Of a DNA stretch of 64,000 nucleotides, positions 1-12,197 are shown piece by piece (the stretch's first letter is position 1; each line of letters begins with the position of its first letter). Under the pieces are notes generated by a model. That model was not told the DNA's origin. It worked only from the letters and a program-made list of their open reading frames with translations, and did not search any database. This DNA is from Purshia tridentata (taxonomy: Eukaryota; Streptophyta; Magnoliopsida; Rosales; Rosaceae): positions 1-64,000 of the forward strand of contig QANT01004589.1 in assembly GCA_003254885.1 (NCBI GenBank). The letters are read 5' to 3'. The position numbers and the translations under genes were made by a program.

Positions 1-3000
1 CAATATGAAGCAATTTCTTAAAATTTTATTTTCAATATATCATACGATTTTTGAGTGAAGTAAAAATAAAGAATTTACATTTAAAATTTTATATGAATCT
101 CATGAATCGATTCTAATTCACTCTATGATTCTATCAAATTTTATTTATATTTATATTTAAAATTTCCAAAAATATGACAAATTTTTGTAATGTCAAATAT
201 CTAGTCTATTTAAGACTTTGATTTAAGTTGTTTATATTATTTCACATAAAATTTAAACGAGTATTTAGATGAAATCAGAAAATTAACCTACATTACTATA
301 TTTTTAAAAATTAATACCTTTGATGATCTCATTTGACATAAAGGTCATAGTTGAAGGAGCAAATGACTATTATGCCTTATAATTATTTGATGATGTCTTT
401 TATTATAATTTATTTATTTTATTATTATTATTTTGTAACAAGAAAGGGGCCGAGGCCCAAACACAGATTACCCGTAAATGAACATCTGCCCAAGATTCCT
501 CTTGTCAAGAAACTCAACACCAGATCGAGCTTACCCTTCTCTCTTCTAAGAAAAAACAAAAATTCCCCCCACTCCCAATTAGATGAATAATTCAATAGAA
601 AAACTTGGGACTCATGAATTTCTTTGAGTATCTCTTCTCCAATTCCATTAGAATAGGCATGTAAAGGCTTATATTAGCCTCCACAATCTAATTGTACACA
701 GAAACTTAATATTGATGCATTTGTTTTGTGTGGCACACACCAATTTGTTCAACAAATCCAATTGCCAAACTATTCAACTGACTATGGGCTTAGTTTTAGA
801 TTTGCTTACATATATTGGGCAGAGCTCAGCCTACCTGGGCTTTAGGCCTTGCTTCGATCTAACATATATATAGTTATTATAGGTTGCTGACTTTGCCTTT
901 TTCATATATAGCATATCTAGATTTGCCAGTAATGATATCTATGATCTATCTACCACCACCATTGAATCATCTTTAATTCCTGACAACCCAATATATAAGA
1001 TCATGCATATATATATATATATATATGAATCCTATATAAAGGGTCAAGCAGTCAAGCTAAGTAGCTTAACTTCAACTCCAAACACGTGCACTTTAAATTC
1101 TTCCTTTCAGACTATTAACAGTGATCAGTTTTGCTGCTGGTAAATAAGTTGGTAGCCCTTTGAAGAATTAAGATCGAGTGTCTCAAGGAACTGGCATATA
1201 TTATAAGAAGCATAAATAGCCATCTCTTGCTGTTCATTCTATATAGTCTTTCTAGAAGAGACGACAGAGACATACTGAGAGCATTCACTTGCATTGTATA
1301 TGACACTGGTCGTCAGATTTTGTCATTAATATATTATTGGACAGAGGCGTTTATAATCTAATCTTCATTAGAATATTGATTAGTTTAAATTGCATGCTTG
1401 ATTTTCCACTTGTGCACTTCATTGATGACACCGTTTTCTTCACCTCAAGGGTCAAAATTGAAACCTTATAATCCTTTTTCATGCATGTATTTACCTAGAA
1501 CTTTTGCCAACCTCTGATTTAGACTTTAATGCTTAGGCTTTTTGCCTTTCTTCTCAAACAAGATAATTAATTAAAATATACTATCCAGAATATATAGAGA
1601 CACAAAATGGGCTAACTAATACATATTATATTTATAAATAAATATTTAAATGAGGAAGGAATTGAATCAGATGACAAAGTGAAGACTTTTATATAGAGGA
1701 AGTGACATCTTGATAGCTCGTGTTATGGGAAATGAATTATGCTAATAATTAATCACTGGTGCAAGAAACAAAACATTCATGATTAACATCAGAAGTGACG
1801 TATAGGAAAATAAAATCGATCGCTGTAGATTTTTCTTCATTTCAACATGTCACTTAAAGTGATCGATAAATGTTAGGGATCACCAGCAGATTAGAGCTAG
1901 ACGCATGACTTTGTTTATATTAAATCTGAACACCAGGTATATATATATACCTATGATTATCATGAAAGAATGCATACATGTAGCATATATATATATATAT
2001 GTAATTTTGTTTATGTAATGTTTTCAAACGTACTAACAAGTTTTTCAATGCAAGACATAAAATTCTTTGAGTGGATCAAATTGCATCAACATGATCATGT
2101 TCATATATCGTATGACCGTCATTTAATGCATGTTTATGGCCTTAATTAATTTGAATTTTGCATTGAGGTTGCAAGATGCATAATTTGAGATTAAAAACTT
2201 CACACAACACACAAGTTTCTCCCCAAAATGAGGTATGCATTTCAAGGTATAGCTCTACATATATATATATATGTGCCTGTCAATGGGATGTGAAATAATA
2301 TATGTGAAGTGCATGATATATATATATATATATATGTTGGTGAGAACAATCATGGGCAAAAGCCTTATCCAATATTAGTTTGTTTTTTCTTTGTTTTTTA
2401 TTTTGATAGCGATAGAAATTAAGGTATATATATAATAGTATGAAGAAGCTAGTATATTTGAAAGAATAATGTAACCTGAGCGTGTTTTACAAGCCCAGGT
2501 CATGACAGGTGACTCCTCTAACCAAACGATCGATAATCATGTATGTCATTATCAATATATTAACAATATATGCATGCATGTCGAGGAAGCCTGTGAGCTA
2601 CTCCGTCAATTGGCTGATTTATTGGTCATATGAGTAAATAAATTAATCTAGCAGAAACTAGTAGTTGCACTAAAAAAGATGGCAATTATAAGCAATATAG
2701 TCTTCTTCTTTTTTTGGCCAAATATAAGCAATATAGTCTAAACTGTCCAATTGCCACCAATTTTTATTAAAATCGAAACACTTTAGTTTTTATTGTCTAA
2801 TTGTCACAATTTTATATGTAACTAATATTAGTCTTTATTATTCTTTTTTTTTTAAATAATATTTTGAACGTACAAAAAATCAAGTAAGTATATTCTAGTA
2901 TATCATTGTTTCAATTAATTAGTTATAACTTATAAGACATAACTTGCGTCAGAGTAGCAAACATATGATTTGCGATTGGTCCCCTTTCTATCTATATGGC

Positions 3001-4163
3001 GTCCATGACAAGGATTAGATATAGCAAAGACATATAGAATGAGATAGTTGAATAAACAAAGCATGTACACAAACACATATATGCAAGAAACCTTCAATTG
3101 GGATTCAATCAATATACCCTATCTATTATCTATAGACTATAATAATAATGTACCACGTACATATAGGTTGGAGAAAAGTATGGCCAAATTGCATTTGCCA
3201 TAAAAAAAACTTATGGACGGCCAAAAAAAAGTGTAATAAACCACATGTTAAATCATGACCACATTAGGGAATATGATGATATAGAATGATATATAGAACT
3301 ACGTGGTAAATATGTTGAGATCTGTTCATAGGCGCAATTGCCACTAAAGGAACAGTTAACTGTTACAGAGCATGTGAAAACATAATTAAAAGTGAAACAC
3401 TAATTAATTAGTGGGTCATAAGACTCATTCATCGTCTAAATTAAACTGGGTTGTTAATGATTCACGTACAAGAATATAAATTGATCATAATCGTCAGGGC
3501 GACACGGATTGATTCTTAACTTGTGATGGGACATTAATCATTAATCCCCCCATAATTAAAATTGGGATTTCTGGGATGGCATGAAGAAGTCAAACAATGC
3601 GCAAGTTTAGTCCAAAAATGCTTCTCAAAACAATAGTTACATAAAGTAATTTAGAAGGAAGCTAGATATATCAATTAATTTCTTAAACAAACAGTATCTG
3701 CAATTGACAATGTCCACCTCTCTCTGTCTCTCAGACAATAATTTTCAATGGGAAAAGAAAAAAAGAGAAACACATCTCTATTTTAAAGTTTTTATTTTAG
3801 ATTTTTTATTTATGTTCAAAATTATGTTGTTGTTATGAATACAAGAAGCCTTATCAAGAGTTAAAAATATCCTGCATAATGAGGGTTGTTTCGTTAATCG
3901 GTTTGATATTTTTGATGACTTACACGTTTTTGAAAAGGAAATGTTTATATTAGTGGAGGCTTTATGTTTACACTGGAAAAGCAAATGATTAAGGAGGTTT
4001 CTTCTCTAAGCACATTTTTACAAAGAATTAGCTGTAGTTAATGAGTTTTGTAATAAAAGGTGATAAGAGATTGCTGGCTTAAAAGAGAAGCCCAATAAAG
4101 AAAAACTCAATTAGAACTTCGTGGCCCTCCCTTTCATGAGTGCACCTCAAGTTAATATTCCAG

Positions 4164-4433
4164 CACATTTCTCAGATGGCAGGGTATTTCTTTCTTGATC
4201 GAGCTTAGGGATATAATATTGCATCATGATATATCATTATAAACCTTTGGTCACATTGCCTTAATATTAAAAGTAAACAAATCATTACACTAGCCCTTTT
4301 TTGACACATTTCTCAGATGGCAGGGTATTTCTTTCTTGAGCTTAGGGATATAATATTGCATCATGATATATCATTATAAACCTTTGGTCACATTGCCTTA
4401 AAAGTAAAAAAATCATTACACTAGCCCTTTTTT
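4164..4433. repeat. Two-copy tandem duplication, period about 141 bp
   Basis: The block starting at 4164 recurs at 4305 with only small differences: a 4-base indel after 'tttcttga' and an 8-base indel before 'aaaagtaaa'. Both copies run through 'aaacctttggtcacattgcc' and end in 'actagccctttttt'. High identity points to a fairly recent local duplication. There is no coding content and no terminal inverted repeat. Confidence 0.9.
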
Positions 4434-5187
4434 GTCTGTTATATATATCTTTTTCAAAAGAATATTAACAAAACGTTCTTTGCATATATAATATATATAT
4501 ATTAATTTATAAATATAAAAATAGAAATGAAACTCACTTATATACTTGGGTTTTACCTACTAAAAGTGCATGGTATACATACACCTAACATAGCATTACT
4601 CATTAATTAGTACTAATTAATTAATTCACGTACATGCAATGTAACACATACATATATGTGTGTAGATATAAGAGATTGAATGTTAACTGCAAATATGGTT
4701 AAACATGAGTATAAGAGGGGCTGTTATACTATATATGTATATGAGAGACATTTTAATATTGTTTCTAATATATTTGACTTTTTATGATTCTTTCGATTGT
4801 GAGTGGATCAGTGTTATGTTAGTGTGTGTATATATATATATATATATAATAGCAAGGTTTGATGTACAATATAAGTATAATTTCTTACATACTATAGATA
4901 ACAATATTGCAGATCGATATTAATTTTTAATTATAATTGGGTACTGATTATGTTCTTGTAGAGTATATATATGTATGAGTTTCGATCTTGTCATGCATAT
5001 GTCAGACGACACAGTTGTCACCTGTCTCTCTCGATCATTATAATTAATTAATCATTAATTGACTATCTATTTTGAAAATCTAGCATTATATATCTTATTA
5101 CGAACAAGTATATATACTAGTTTTGGATATTAATTACTAATCAAAGACAGAGAAATGAAGCTTGTCCTTTGAGAGACAAGGCCGTCG

Positions 5188-5197
5188 TATATATAAT
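5188..5197 (+). promoter_or_regulatory. TATA-like element of the MYB gene
   Basis: A 'tatatataat' run lies about 60 bases upstream of the MYB start codon, a plausible TATA distance given a short leader. This is position-based inference only, because the 5' region is TA-rich in general. Confidence 0.4.
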
Positions 5198-5252
5198 AAG
5201 GGTGGAGCTGAAGTGCTGAACTAGGAAGAGTGGTGCCGGGTGGAGGGTTGAG

Positions 5253-5458
5253 ATGCAGGGCCATCGCTGCTGTGGCAAGCATAAGGTTAAGAGAGGTCTT
5301 TGGTCACCTGAAGAAGATGAGAAGCTCATCAAACACATCACCACCCATGGTCATGGCAGTTGGAGTTCTGTCCCAAAACATGCAGGTACGGTACTCATCT
5401 TTGTGTGTGTGACAGTCAGTGAGTGAGTGAGTGAGAAATTATGGGTTAAATTCCTATA

Positions 5459-5494
<36 letters not shown>

Positions 5495-6737
5495 TTTTTT
5501 TTTTTAACATTTGTATTTTGAATTCCATTTTGGGTACTGGCTGCAGGCTTACAGAGATGTGGCAAGAGTTGCAGGTTGAGGTGGATAAACTATCTGAGAC
5601 CAGAACTTAAGAGAGGCACCTTTACTCCTGAAGAAGAACAGATTATCATTGATGTTCACAGAATTATAGGCAACAGGTATTAAGCTAGCTAGCCAATTAA
5701 TTATATATTATAATTCCTCACCCAATTATAATTTTTCATATCATCACATTATGTGGCGGCCGGAGGTGAATATATGTGTGTATTTATTACATCAATTATA
5801 TATTATAGTTTCGTTAACTAGCTGTTAATTAACTATCACATAGTAGGATATCTGAGGATAGTCTGTCAATATGGTCTATATAAAATTAATCTTGGATAGA
5901 CAAGAAAAATTGGATTAATTTCATGCCAATTAATTTGATGCTATATAATTTGGTACTTGTGATAGATGGGCTCAGATAGCCAAGCATCTCCCTGGAAGAA
6001 CAGACAATGAGGTGAAGAATTTCTGGAATTCATGCATTAAGAAAAAGCTCATGTCACAAGGTTTGGACCCGAAAACCCATAACTTGATCTCTTCTCATCA
6101 TCTGAGATCATCAGCTTCTAATAAGACTGCAGCTGGCAGCAGCAAATCAAAATCCCATGATCAACAGCAACCCTTTTCAGTACTTTACACTACAAATAAC
6201 TCTCAAACAGAAAAAAACCCATCATCACCTTTTAATGTAATATTGTCTAATGCTCAGCCTGATCCAACGGTCCAAAACAAGGCAACATACAGTACTGCAC
6301 AATATTATCATGATCAAAACCCTAATAGTGCTGCTTGGACTTGTAGTATGGATCCTACATTCCATGATATGATCCCCTGCAAGTTCCCTCATGAATCATC
6401 CACTGATAGCACACTCAATGTTTCCACTTCTTCATCATCTTCCCTATCAGTTTTTGGGCTCTTGGATAACAGTTTCATCTGGGCTGAGCCCTATGAAGGA
6501 CCAAGATTAGAGGGGGATCAGCAATCAAAGGGACAAGAATTAGTACATGATCAGAAAGAAAAGGAAAAGCTGTTAGAGATGGAAATCAAGGGTAGTAGTA
6601 CTATTGGTCAGGACATGGATGCTTCATTTGATCAAATCTGTAGCTTTGATTTTAGCCTTGTAGAGTCTGCACTTATGTCTGGAGTAATGTCTCATGATAA
6701 TCTCAACTCTGTGGCTGATTTTGCATGGAACTATTAA
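5253..6737 (+). CDS. R2R3-MYB transcription factor, MYB26/MYB67-like
   Basis: Three exons, 5253-5385, 5547-5676 and 5966-6737, joined at GT-AG introns whose phases all close, give 344 residues. The second exon is 130 bases, usual for R2R3-MYB genes. The start [17 protein letters not shown] is the normal MYB N-terminus. R2 (about residues 14-61) carries WSPEEDEKL and the [12 protein letters not shown] helix. R3 (about 67-112) carries [20 protein letters not shown] and FWN. The linker phrase SSVPKHAG and KKKLMS right after R3 resemble AtMYB26, which drives secondary wall thickening in the anther endothecium; MYB103 and MYB46 fit less well. The acidic, serine-rich C-terminus ends FAWNY. R3 lacks the full bHLH-binding signature, so a partner-independent role is expected. 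Intron 1 contains a (TG)n/T run at 5463-5505. Family certain; exact orthologue not. Confidence 0.93.
5463..5505. repeat. (TG)n microsatellite plus T tract in MYB intron 1
   Basis: A pure GT dinucleotide run followed by about 15 T sits in intron 1, roughly 40 bases upstream of the exon 2 acceptor. The T tract may serve as part of the polypyrimidine signal. Likely length-polymorphic. Confidence 0.9.
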
Positions 6738-8896
6738 ACCAATGTATGATTAGGTGTGCTTTTTTTCCAAGCTTTTAGATGTGCAGCAGGAAATTAAATG
6801 CTTTCTTCTCATCAATATCAGTACGTACTAATTAATTAGTGTGATTTGATTATATATCGTTTTGAGAAGTTTCTCAAATAATTGTATTTAAGGGATAATT
6901 CATGTAGTACACTTTATATATAGTATATATTGAACGATCTGAACTGTATATTGTTTAGTTCTCTCTTTAAAAATCATGTTTACAAAAAAATTAGACAATA
7001 TTTAGAAACTATTAAACTATTTAACTTTAATCAAATAAATAAACGAAGAAAATATAAGAAAATATTTTCGATAAACAGTACTTGAAATGATGATCATTTA
7101 ATCAAAAAGATAAATAGTTTATAATTTAACTAATTTTTACAAGTATGATCCTTGAACATATACTTCTTTTCTTATCCCTGTTTTCTTATCAATTGGGAAG
7201 AAGTAAGAACTAGCTAGGTTTGCATGGGTTGTTTCAACATACCCCTCTTTAATTTCTTTTCTTTTTTGTTTATTTTTTGCTCTCACACTAAAAGCCAAGG
7301 AAATCATATGGGTTGTCTGTTTTTGGAATAATTTTGTCAAAGAACAAAAAAAGGGCACCATTTCATAATTAATGATACCTCCCTCTTTTTGTCCCGATTG
7401 GAGAATTCCTCTTTTCAAACAACTCGGTTTCTGATGTTAGTTAGTGAGTAGGGAGTACTCTGACATAGTGACACCTTTTGGCACATTTGATGTCATGTCA
7501 TGAACCCTCAAATCAAAACAAAATTATAATCCCTTTTCTTTTCTCCATCATAAGATTCATAACGTAATTAATTAATTGCAAACAGTACTGTGTATACAAA
7601 ACTCAATCAAACACTTCATCTGAAAATCATTATGGGAAGTATTATTAATTCCATTTCCAATAGTTGTGTAAGATATTCCATCCCTTAAAGTGCAAAAAGG
7701 CTCTAATTTTTCGGATCCGGTTTTATTTGCCTTTAGAGATGGTCGTGTTGGTGTCTTTTATAAAACTCAATCTACTCATGTAAATTTAACGACTTATAAC
7801 TTGCTATATCAACTAACATGCTTAAAAATAATAAGTTGTTGAATTTATATAAGTATATGAGATTTGATAAAAGACACTAATATCACTATTTCTAAAGATA
7901 GAAAAGTTAAATTCTTAATTTTTAGTTTCTGGGTCCAACTTAATTAATATGGTTTGGGTTGGGCCTCATGTTCTTCAGCTCATGATCTCATAAATCGTAA
8001 AGGTAGCTGGATTTGGTCTGCCAAAATTAGAACATCTCATTGATATGATGGACCTAGCCGAATAGATAAACATTGGGTCTGTACGTAGCCCACTGACACG
8101 TCACACCCAAACTAATGCTTCATATATGTAAGATAATTAAGGAATGAATCAATTAGGTATATCATTATCAAGCTGATTACAAGTCAATGTTATTCTATAA
8201 AAAGTAGAACATTTGAAAGGTGGAATTTACTTGAGAGCGATTTCCCACCCATGTCTTATATATACTCTTAGTTAGGTCTTATACCACAATTTTATACTCT
8301 TAACTCTTAAACATCTCGCATTTTTATATCACAATTTATATCATTTTACTTGACAACTTACATGACATTCATACATTGAACACACAAAAAAAAACTTAAA
8401 GAAAAAAAAAATTAAGTTCAATAAAGTAATGACACGTGTGGGTTAATATAAGAATAATTAACATTCCAAATAGAGTACTATTTCGATAAATTCTTTTTTT
8501 GTGGCTAGTACCAGTGTTACAATATAATCAACTTATCCATTTCCCTTCCCAAAATTGACTTCAATAGATTCACCACCAACATGCAAAAAGGGGGTTCCAA
8601 TCCAATACAAGCAAAATTATAAAAAGAAGAAAGAAAAAAAGATTGTATGCTAATTTGGTACTCTGTCCTTCTCTGTTGTGAAGAAAATCAATATAGCCTT
8701 ATCATGATGATCTGTCATTGCTGGCAATATACGTACCAATCCAACACTTCTGGTTATTTAGCCGATCGAACGCAATTTTAATTCTTCCTGTAATTTGTGT
8801 CAATGAATTGTAGTGTATAAGAAAATATATATATATATTATATTATATTATATCTGAGTACGTAGTACGTGTTGGTCATTTAATTAGTACTTAATA
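6738..8896. other. Intergenic region between the MYB and NAC 3' ends
   Basis: The MYB and NAC genes converge here. There is no supported gene. The longest open frame (minus, 7137-7418) has no recognisable domain. A (TA)n/TATAT stretch lies at 8826-8852, just beyond the NAC stop. Confidence 0.7.
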
Positions 8897-11800
8897 TTAG
8901 TCTTGCATGGAGAGGGCAACGGAGTTGTCTTGAGAGGAACACAAAGAAAAGATCTCTTCAAATGTTCCATTCATGTAATCCTTGAACTTGTCGTACGACA
9001 TGTACTCGTCGCTGATTTCGGGCTTTGTATTTGTCTCTGCAGCAAAATTAATCTGCGGGAAGTCCTCAAGTTCCAAGGGTGGGTAGGAAAATTGATAGTT
9101 ATGCAATAAGCTTGCATCGTTTGGCATATGTAATGTTTCCTGCATTAATAATAAACAACAACAAATTAATTAGCATGAAGGAGCAAATTAAGATAATGAA
9201 TTTCACAACTAGATGTTATATTAGGAAAGATATATATGTAAATTATAGTAAATTAAACTATAAGAAAATGTATATTCTTTCAATATTACTCATTTTTGGA
9301 TGTAAATTGAACCATTTTTAAACAAAAGAAAAATTGGGTAGTTGGGGAGATCATGATTAAAAGTCATTGGACATTGGGGGTAGAGAAGCATGAGAGGAAG
9401 ACCATGAGGAAAATAGGGAGAAAAGAAAAGATGTTTTGAGTTAGTCAAAAGAAGTCATAGAAGTTGGTGAAGAAGAAAGCTCATTTGAGTCAGTCAGTCT
9501 GATATGTATATAAATTTTAGGAGGAAGCTTTAGCAAAAGACAGTTCCAGCTAGCTTTTGTTGCTTTAAGATCAAAAGAAAAGTAATCTAAGGCCATGTTT
9601 TGTGGGCCACCCACTCCCAAGTTCCCAACCCAAATCATATATAGTATGATTTGAGCGTGTTTGAATTACGTGCCCATGATGATATTTTACGTAAGGAGTA
9701 CTAGCTATAGCTAGCTTCATCTTAAAATTATATGAGCTATAGGTGTGAGGTGTGAACGTGAAGCATTAGCTAGCTTAAAATTAAGAGTATTATAATTAAT
9801 TCATTAATAAAGCAGCTAGCTTAGCTATGAAAGTAGAATATTGCCCTGGCAAAGGAGGCAATCATATCATGAAGATTTAAAAAAGACTTTAAAAGAGCAT
9901 ATTAATTATTATGCTATCTATAAATCAAAATATAAGATAATTTGACATGTTAGATATTGGTCCAATCATATATAATTTGAATCGATCACTAATCATGTAC
10001 ATAGATTCAAACTAATTTTATGATAATATAACATATATGTTATATTTTCTGAAATATGTAATCCAAATTAATATAATTTGACAACAAAACATACTTTTAA
10101 TGATAAGAAAATAATACCCTTAATTAATCATGACCCTGTCTATCATTAAGCCATGATCTTAAATGTGTATTGTGCATGTGAAAGAAAATTAAATAGTATA
10201 TATGTGAGTATTAAATATTAATTGCAGTTATTGGAAAAACCTGAAATAGATTTGAGGAGCAGTGGACACCAAGAGAGTAGAGATTGGCCGAACTGTTTGC
10301 TTCATCAGAGGCAAATGGAGGCTGTAAATCATCTGCTATGCCAGTTTCGATAGGTGTCCCTTGAGTGAGATCTGAAGAAGAAGTATCAGACAGAAATTTG
10401 GGATAGTCATGATTGGAATTCTCATCTTGATCGATACTTCCTATCCCTCTTGAAGCTTCTGCCTCATTAATTCCACTAGTCATGTCTTCCCCTAACAATT
10501 GATGTTCATTTGAGACCCAATACATTGAATCCTTATTCTCATCTGCATTATCAATCCCAATTGCCTTTTCTTCTTTATTGTTCTTGGGAATTTGTATTGT
10601 TTTCTTGAAAATTCGGCACAATGCATAAGAGTCCTGTTAATTCCAAAATAGTAATACACAATTTGTTAATTACATGGCATGTTAAATTACAAATGCATGC
10701 ATATTGAAAAAGCAAAGTCCAGAAAGAAGAGGGGGAAAAGAAGAGGAAATATATGATGATGCTAAAGTCCAGGAAAAGATGCTGGCAAGTACACCTAAAG
10801 TGTAGACAGAAGAGTCTTTAATCATCATGTTGATAAGCTAAGTATTCCTTTACAAGGACAAGGTAAGAAATTAAAGGAATAAGAAAAGAACAAATTAAGA
10901 CTGATATTTGATCAAATTATTTGCTTTATTTGAGTCCAATATATTGAGACATTAAAGATGATGATATTAAACGGTTCTCCGATGTTCAAGTACTGTTCCT
11001 AGCTACCTAACAACTCACAACTATATATGCACTCAAAAATGTATTTTGGGAACAATTAAATAGGGAATTAAATATATTTGGTTATTAATTTCAAAACCCT
11101 AATTTTGTTTCTCTTGGAAAATCCACCAAACCCTAATACTCCTCTCTCTCTCTCACCTACACTATTTATCAAACAGTGCTGATCCCTCTTCAGCCTTCAG
11201 TGAACTGAAGAATCGCATATATAAAATTCATCATCATGAGAATTTCCAAGTCCATAACTTCACTAATTATGTGCCACCAAGTCTCATGAAAAAAAGAAGA
11301 GAAAAGAAAGAAAATTAAAGAGGGAGTAAACTGAATGCAGATGAATTCAAATTTGATTCATATATATATATATACCTTGAGAGAGGATGATGCAGTGGCA
11401 CAAGCAGAGTCGACGAGCCGGTACTCATGCATAACCCAGTTGGTTCTAATGCCATGGGGAGCTCTACCTCTATAATACACCAATGTCTTCTTCATGCCAA
11501 CCGGACGCCGGTGACTGTGCACCGCCCGATCTTTTCCAGTGGCCTTCCAGTACCCAGCTCGGGTTGCCCGATTCGTTCTTGACCCATTCGGGTACTTCCT
11601 ATCCCTTGGGCTGTAGAAGTACCACTCCATGTCTTTGCTCGGCAAAAATGACTTATCTGCAGTAAACAAATTATATCAAACACTGTATATATATATATGC
11701 AACAATTAGTTGTTCATGACTTTGATAAGTGCAAGAAACTCGATCTTCCCAAAATGATTGTATACAATATTTCCTTATTCTCTCACAATCAACTTTGACT

Positions 11801-12087
11801 CCCCACAAATATTTTATACAACCAACCAATTGTATACAACAATTGAAGTTGGTTGTGAGAGAGACTAATTAATTGTATACAACGGTTGTAGAGATTTTCC
11901 TGAGAGTGATGAACAAATTTATTTACTTACCAGGCAAATCCCATGGTTCACATTTGTAGAGATCAACTTCTGGGATAATTTCCAGCTCAATGGTGCGGCC
12001 AGTGATCTTTCGATCTAAATAGTAAGCAACAAGCTCTTCGTCTGTTGGGTGGAATCTGAAACCAGGAGGAAGACTCATGGGTGCCAT
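8897..12087 (-). CDS. NAC transcription factor, NAC071/NAC096/NAC011 clade
   Basis: Four exons on the minus strand, 12087-11931, 11656-11376, 10633-10241 and 9139-8897, give 357 residues with every intron phase closing. I chose [18 protein letters not shown] as the start because it is the canonical NAC N-terminus; an in-frame upstream Met exists in the CT-rich leader. The NAC domain spans about residues 5-158, with [54 protein letters not shown] and [10 protein letters not shown] (subdomains A-E). The tail motifs [26 protein letters not shown] and [11 protein letters not shown] match what I recall of Arabidopsis NAC096/NAC071, factors tied to ABA/drought response and to wound or graft healing. 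It should act in the nucleus as a dimer. No membrane anchor is present. Clade placement rests on memory. Confidence 0.93.
11757..11883. repeat. Imperfect foldback in NAC intron 1
   Basis: The left arm (11757-11795, beginning attgtatacaat and ending acaatcaactt) pairs with the right arm (11846-11883, beginning aagttggttgtgag and ending attgtatacaac). The arms are about 38 bases around a loop of about 50. A further 'ttgtatacaa' lies in the loop. It could be a short foldback MITE or a hairpin able to form in the pre-mRNA. It lies wholly in intron 1 (11657-11930). Confidence 0.7.
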
Positions 12088-12188
12088 TGCAGTACTGTGA
12101 GACTGAGTGTGAGTGAGTGAGAGATCGAGAGAGAGAGAGAGAGAGAACAAACAATGGAACGTGAACTAATTAGGCTTGTACGACAATG

Positions 12189-12197
12189 GACTATATA
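12189..12197 (-). promoter_or_regulatory. TATA box of the NAC gene
   Basis: 'ctatatagg' lies about 105 bases upstream of the NAC start codon. A CT-rich leader (GA-rich on the plus strand, 12106-12147) lies between it and the start. The position fits a TATA box followed by a pyrimidine-rich 5' UTR. Confidence 0.5.

Larger units (their letters stand above)
1..5252. other. Gene-free AT-rich stretch upstream of the MYB gene
   Basis: I see no supportable coding region here. The sequence is AT-rich with several short (TA)n runs (for example near 1010-1026, 1935-1948, 1987-2000, 2263-2274, 2318-2334, 4828-4848). It holds one clear tandem duplication at 4164-4433, listed separately. Short open frames at 351-590 and 4705-4923 have low-complexity translations and no recognisable domain. 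The last 100 bases hold the MYB promoter, with a TATA-like stretch at about 5188-5197. Confidence 0.7.
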
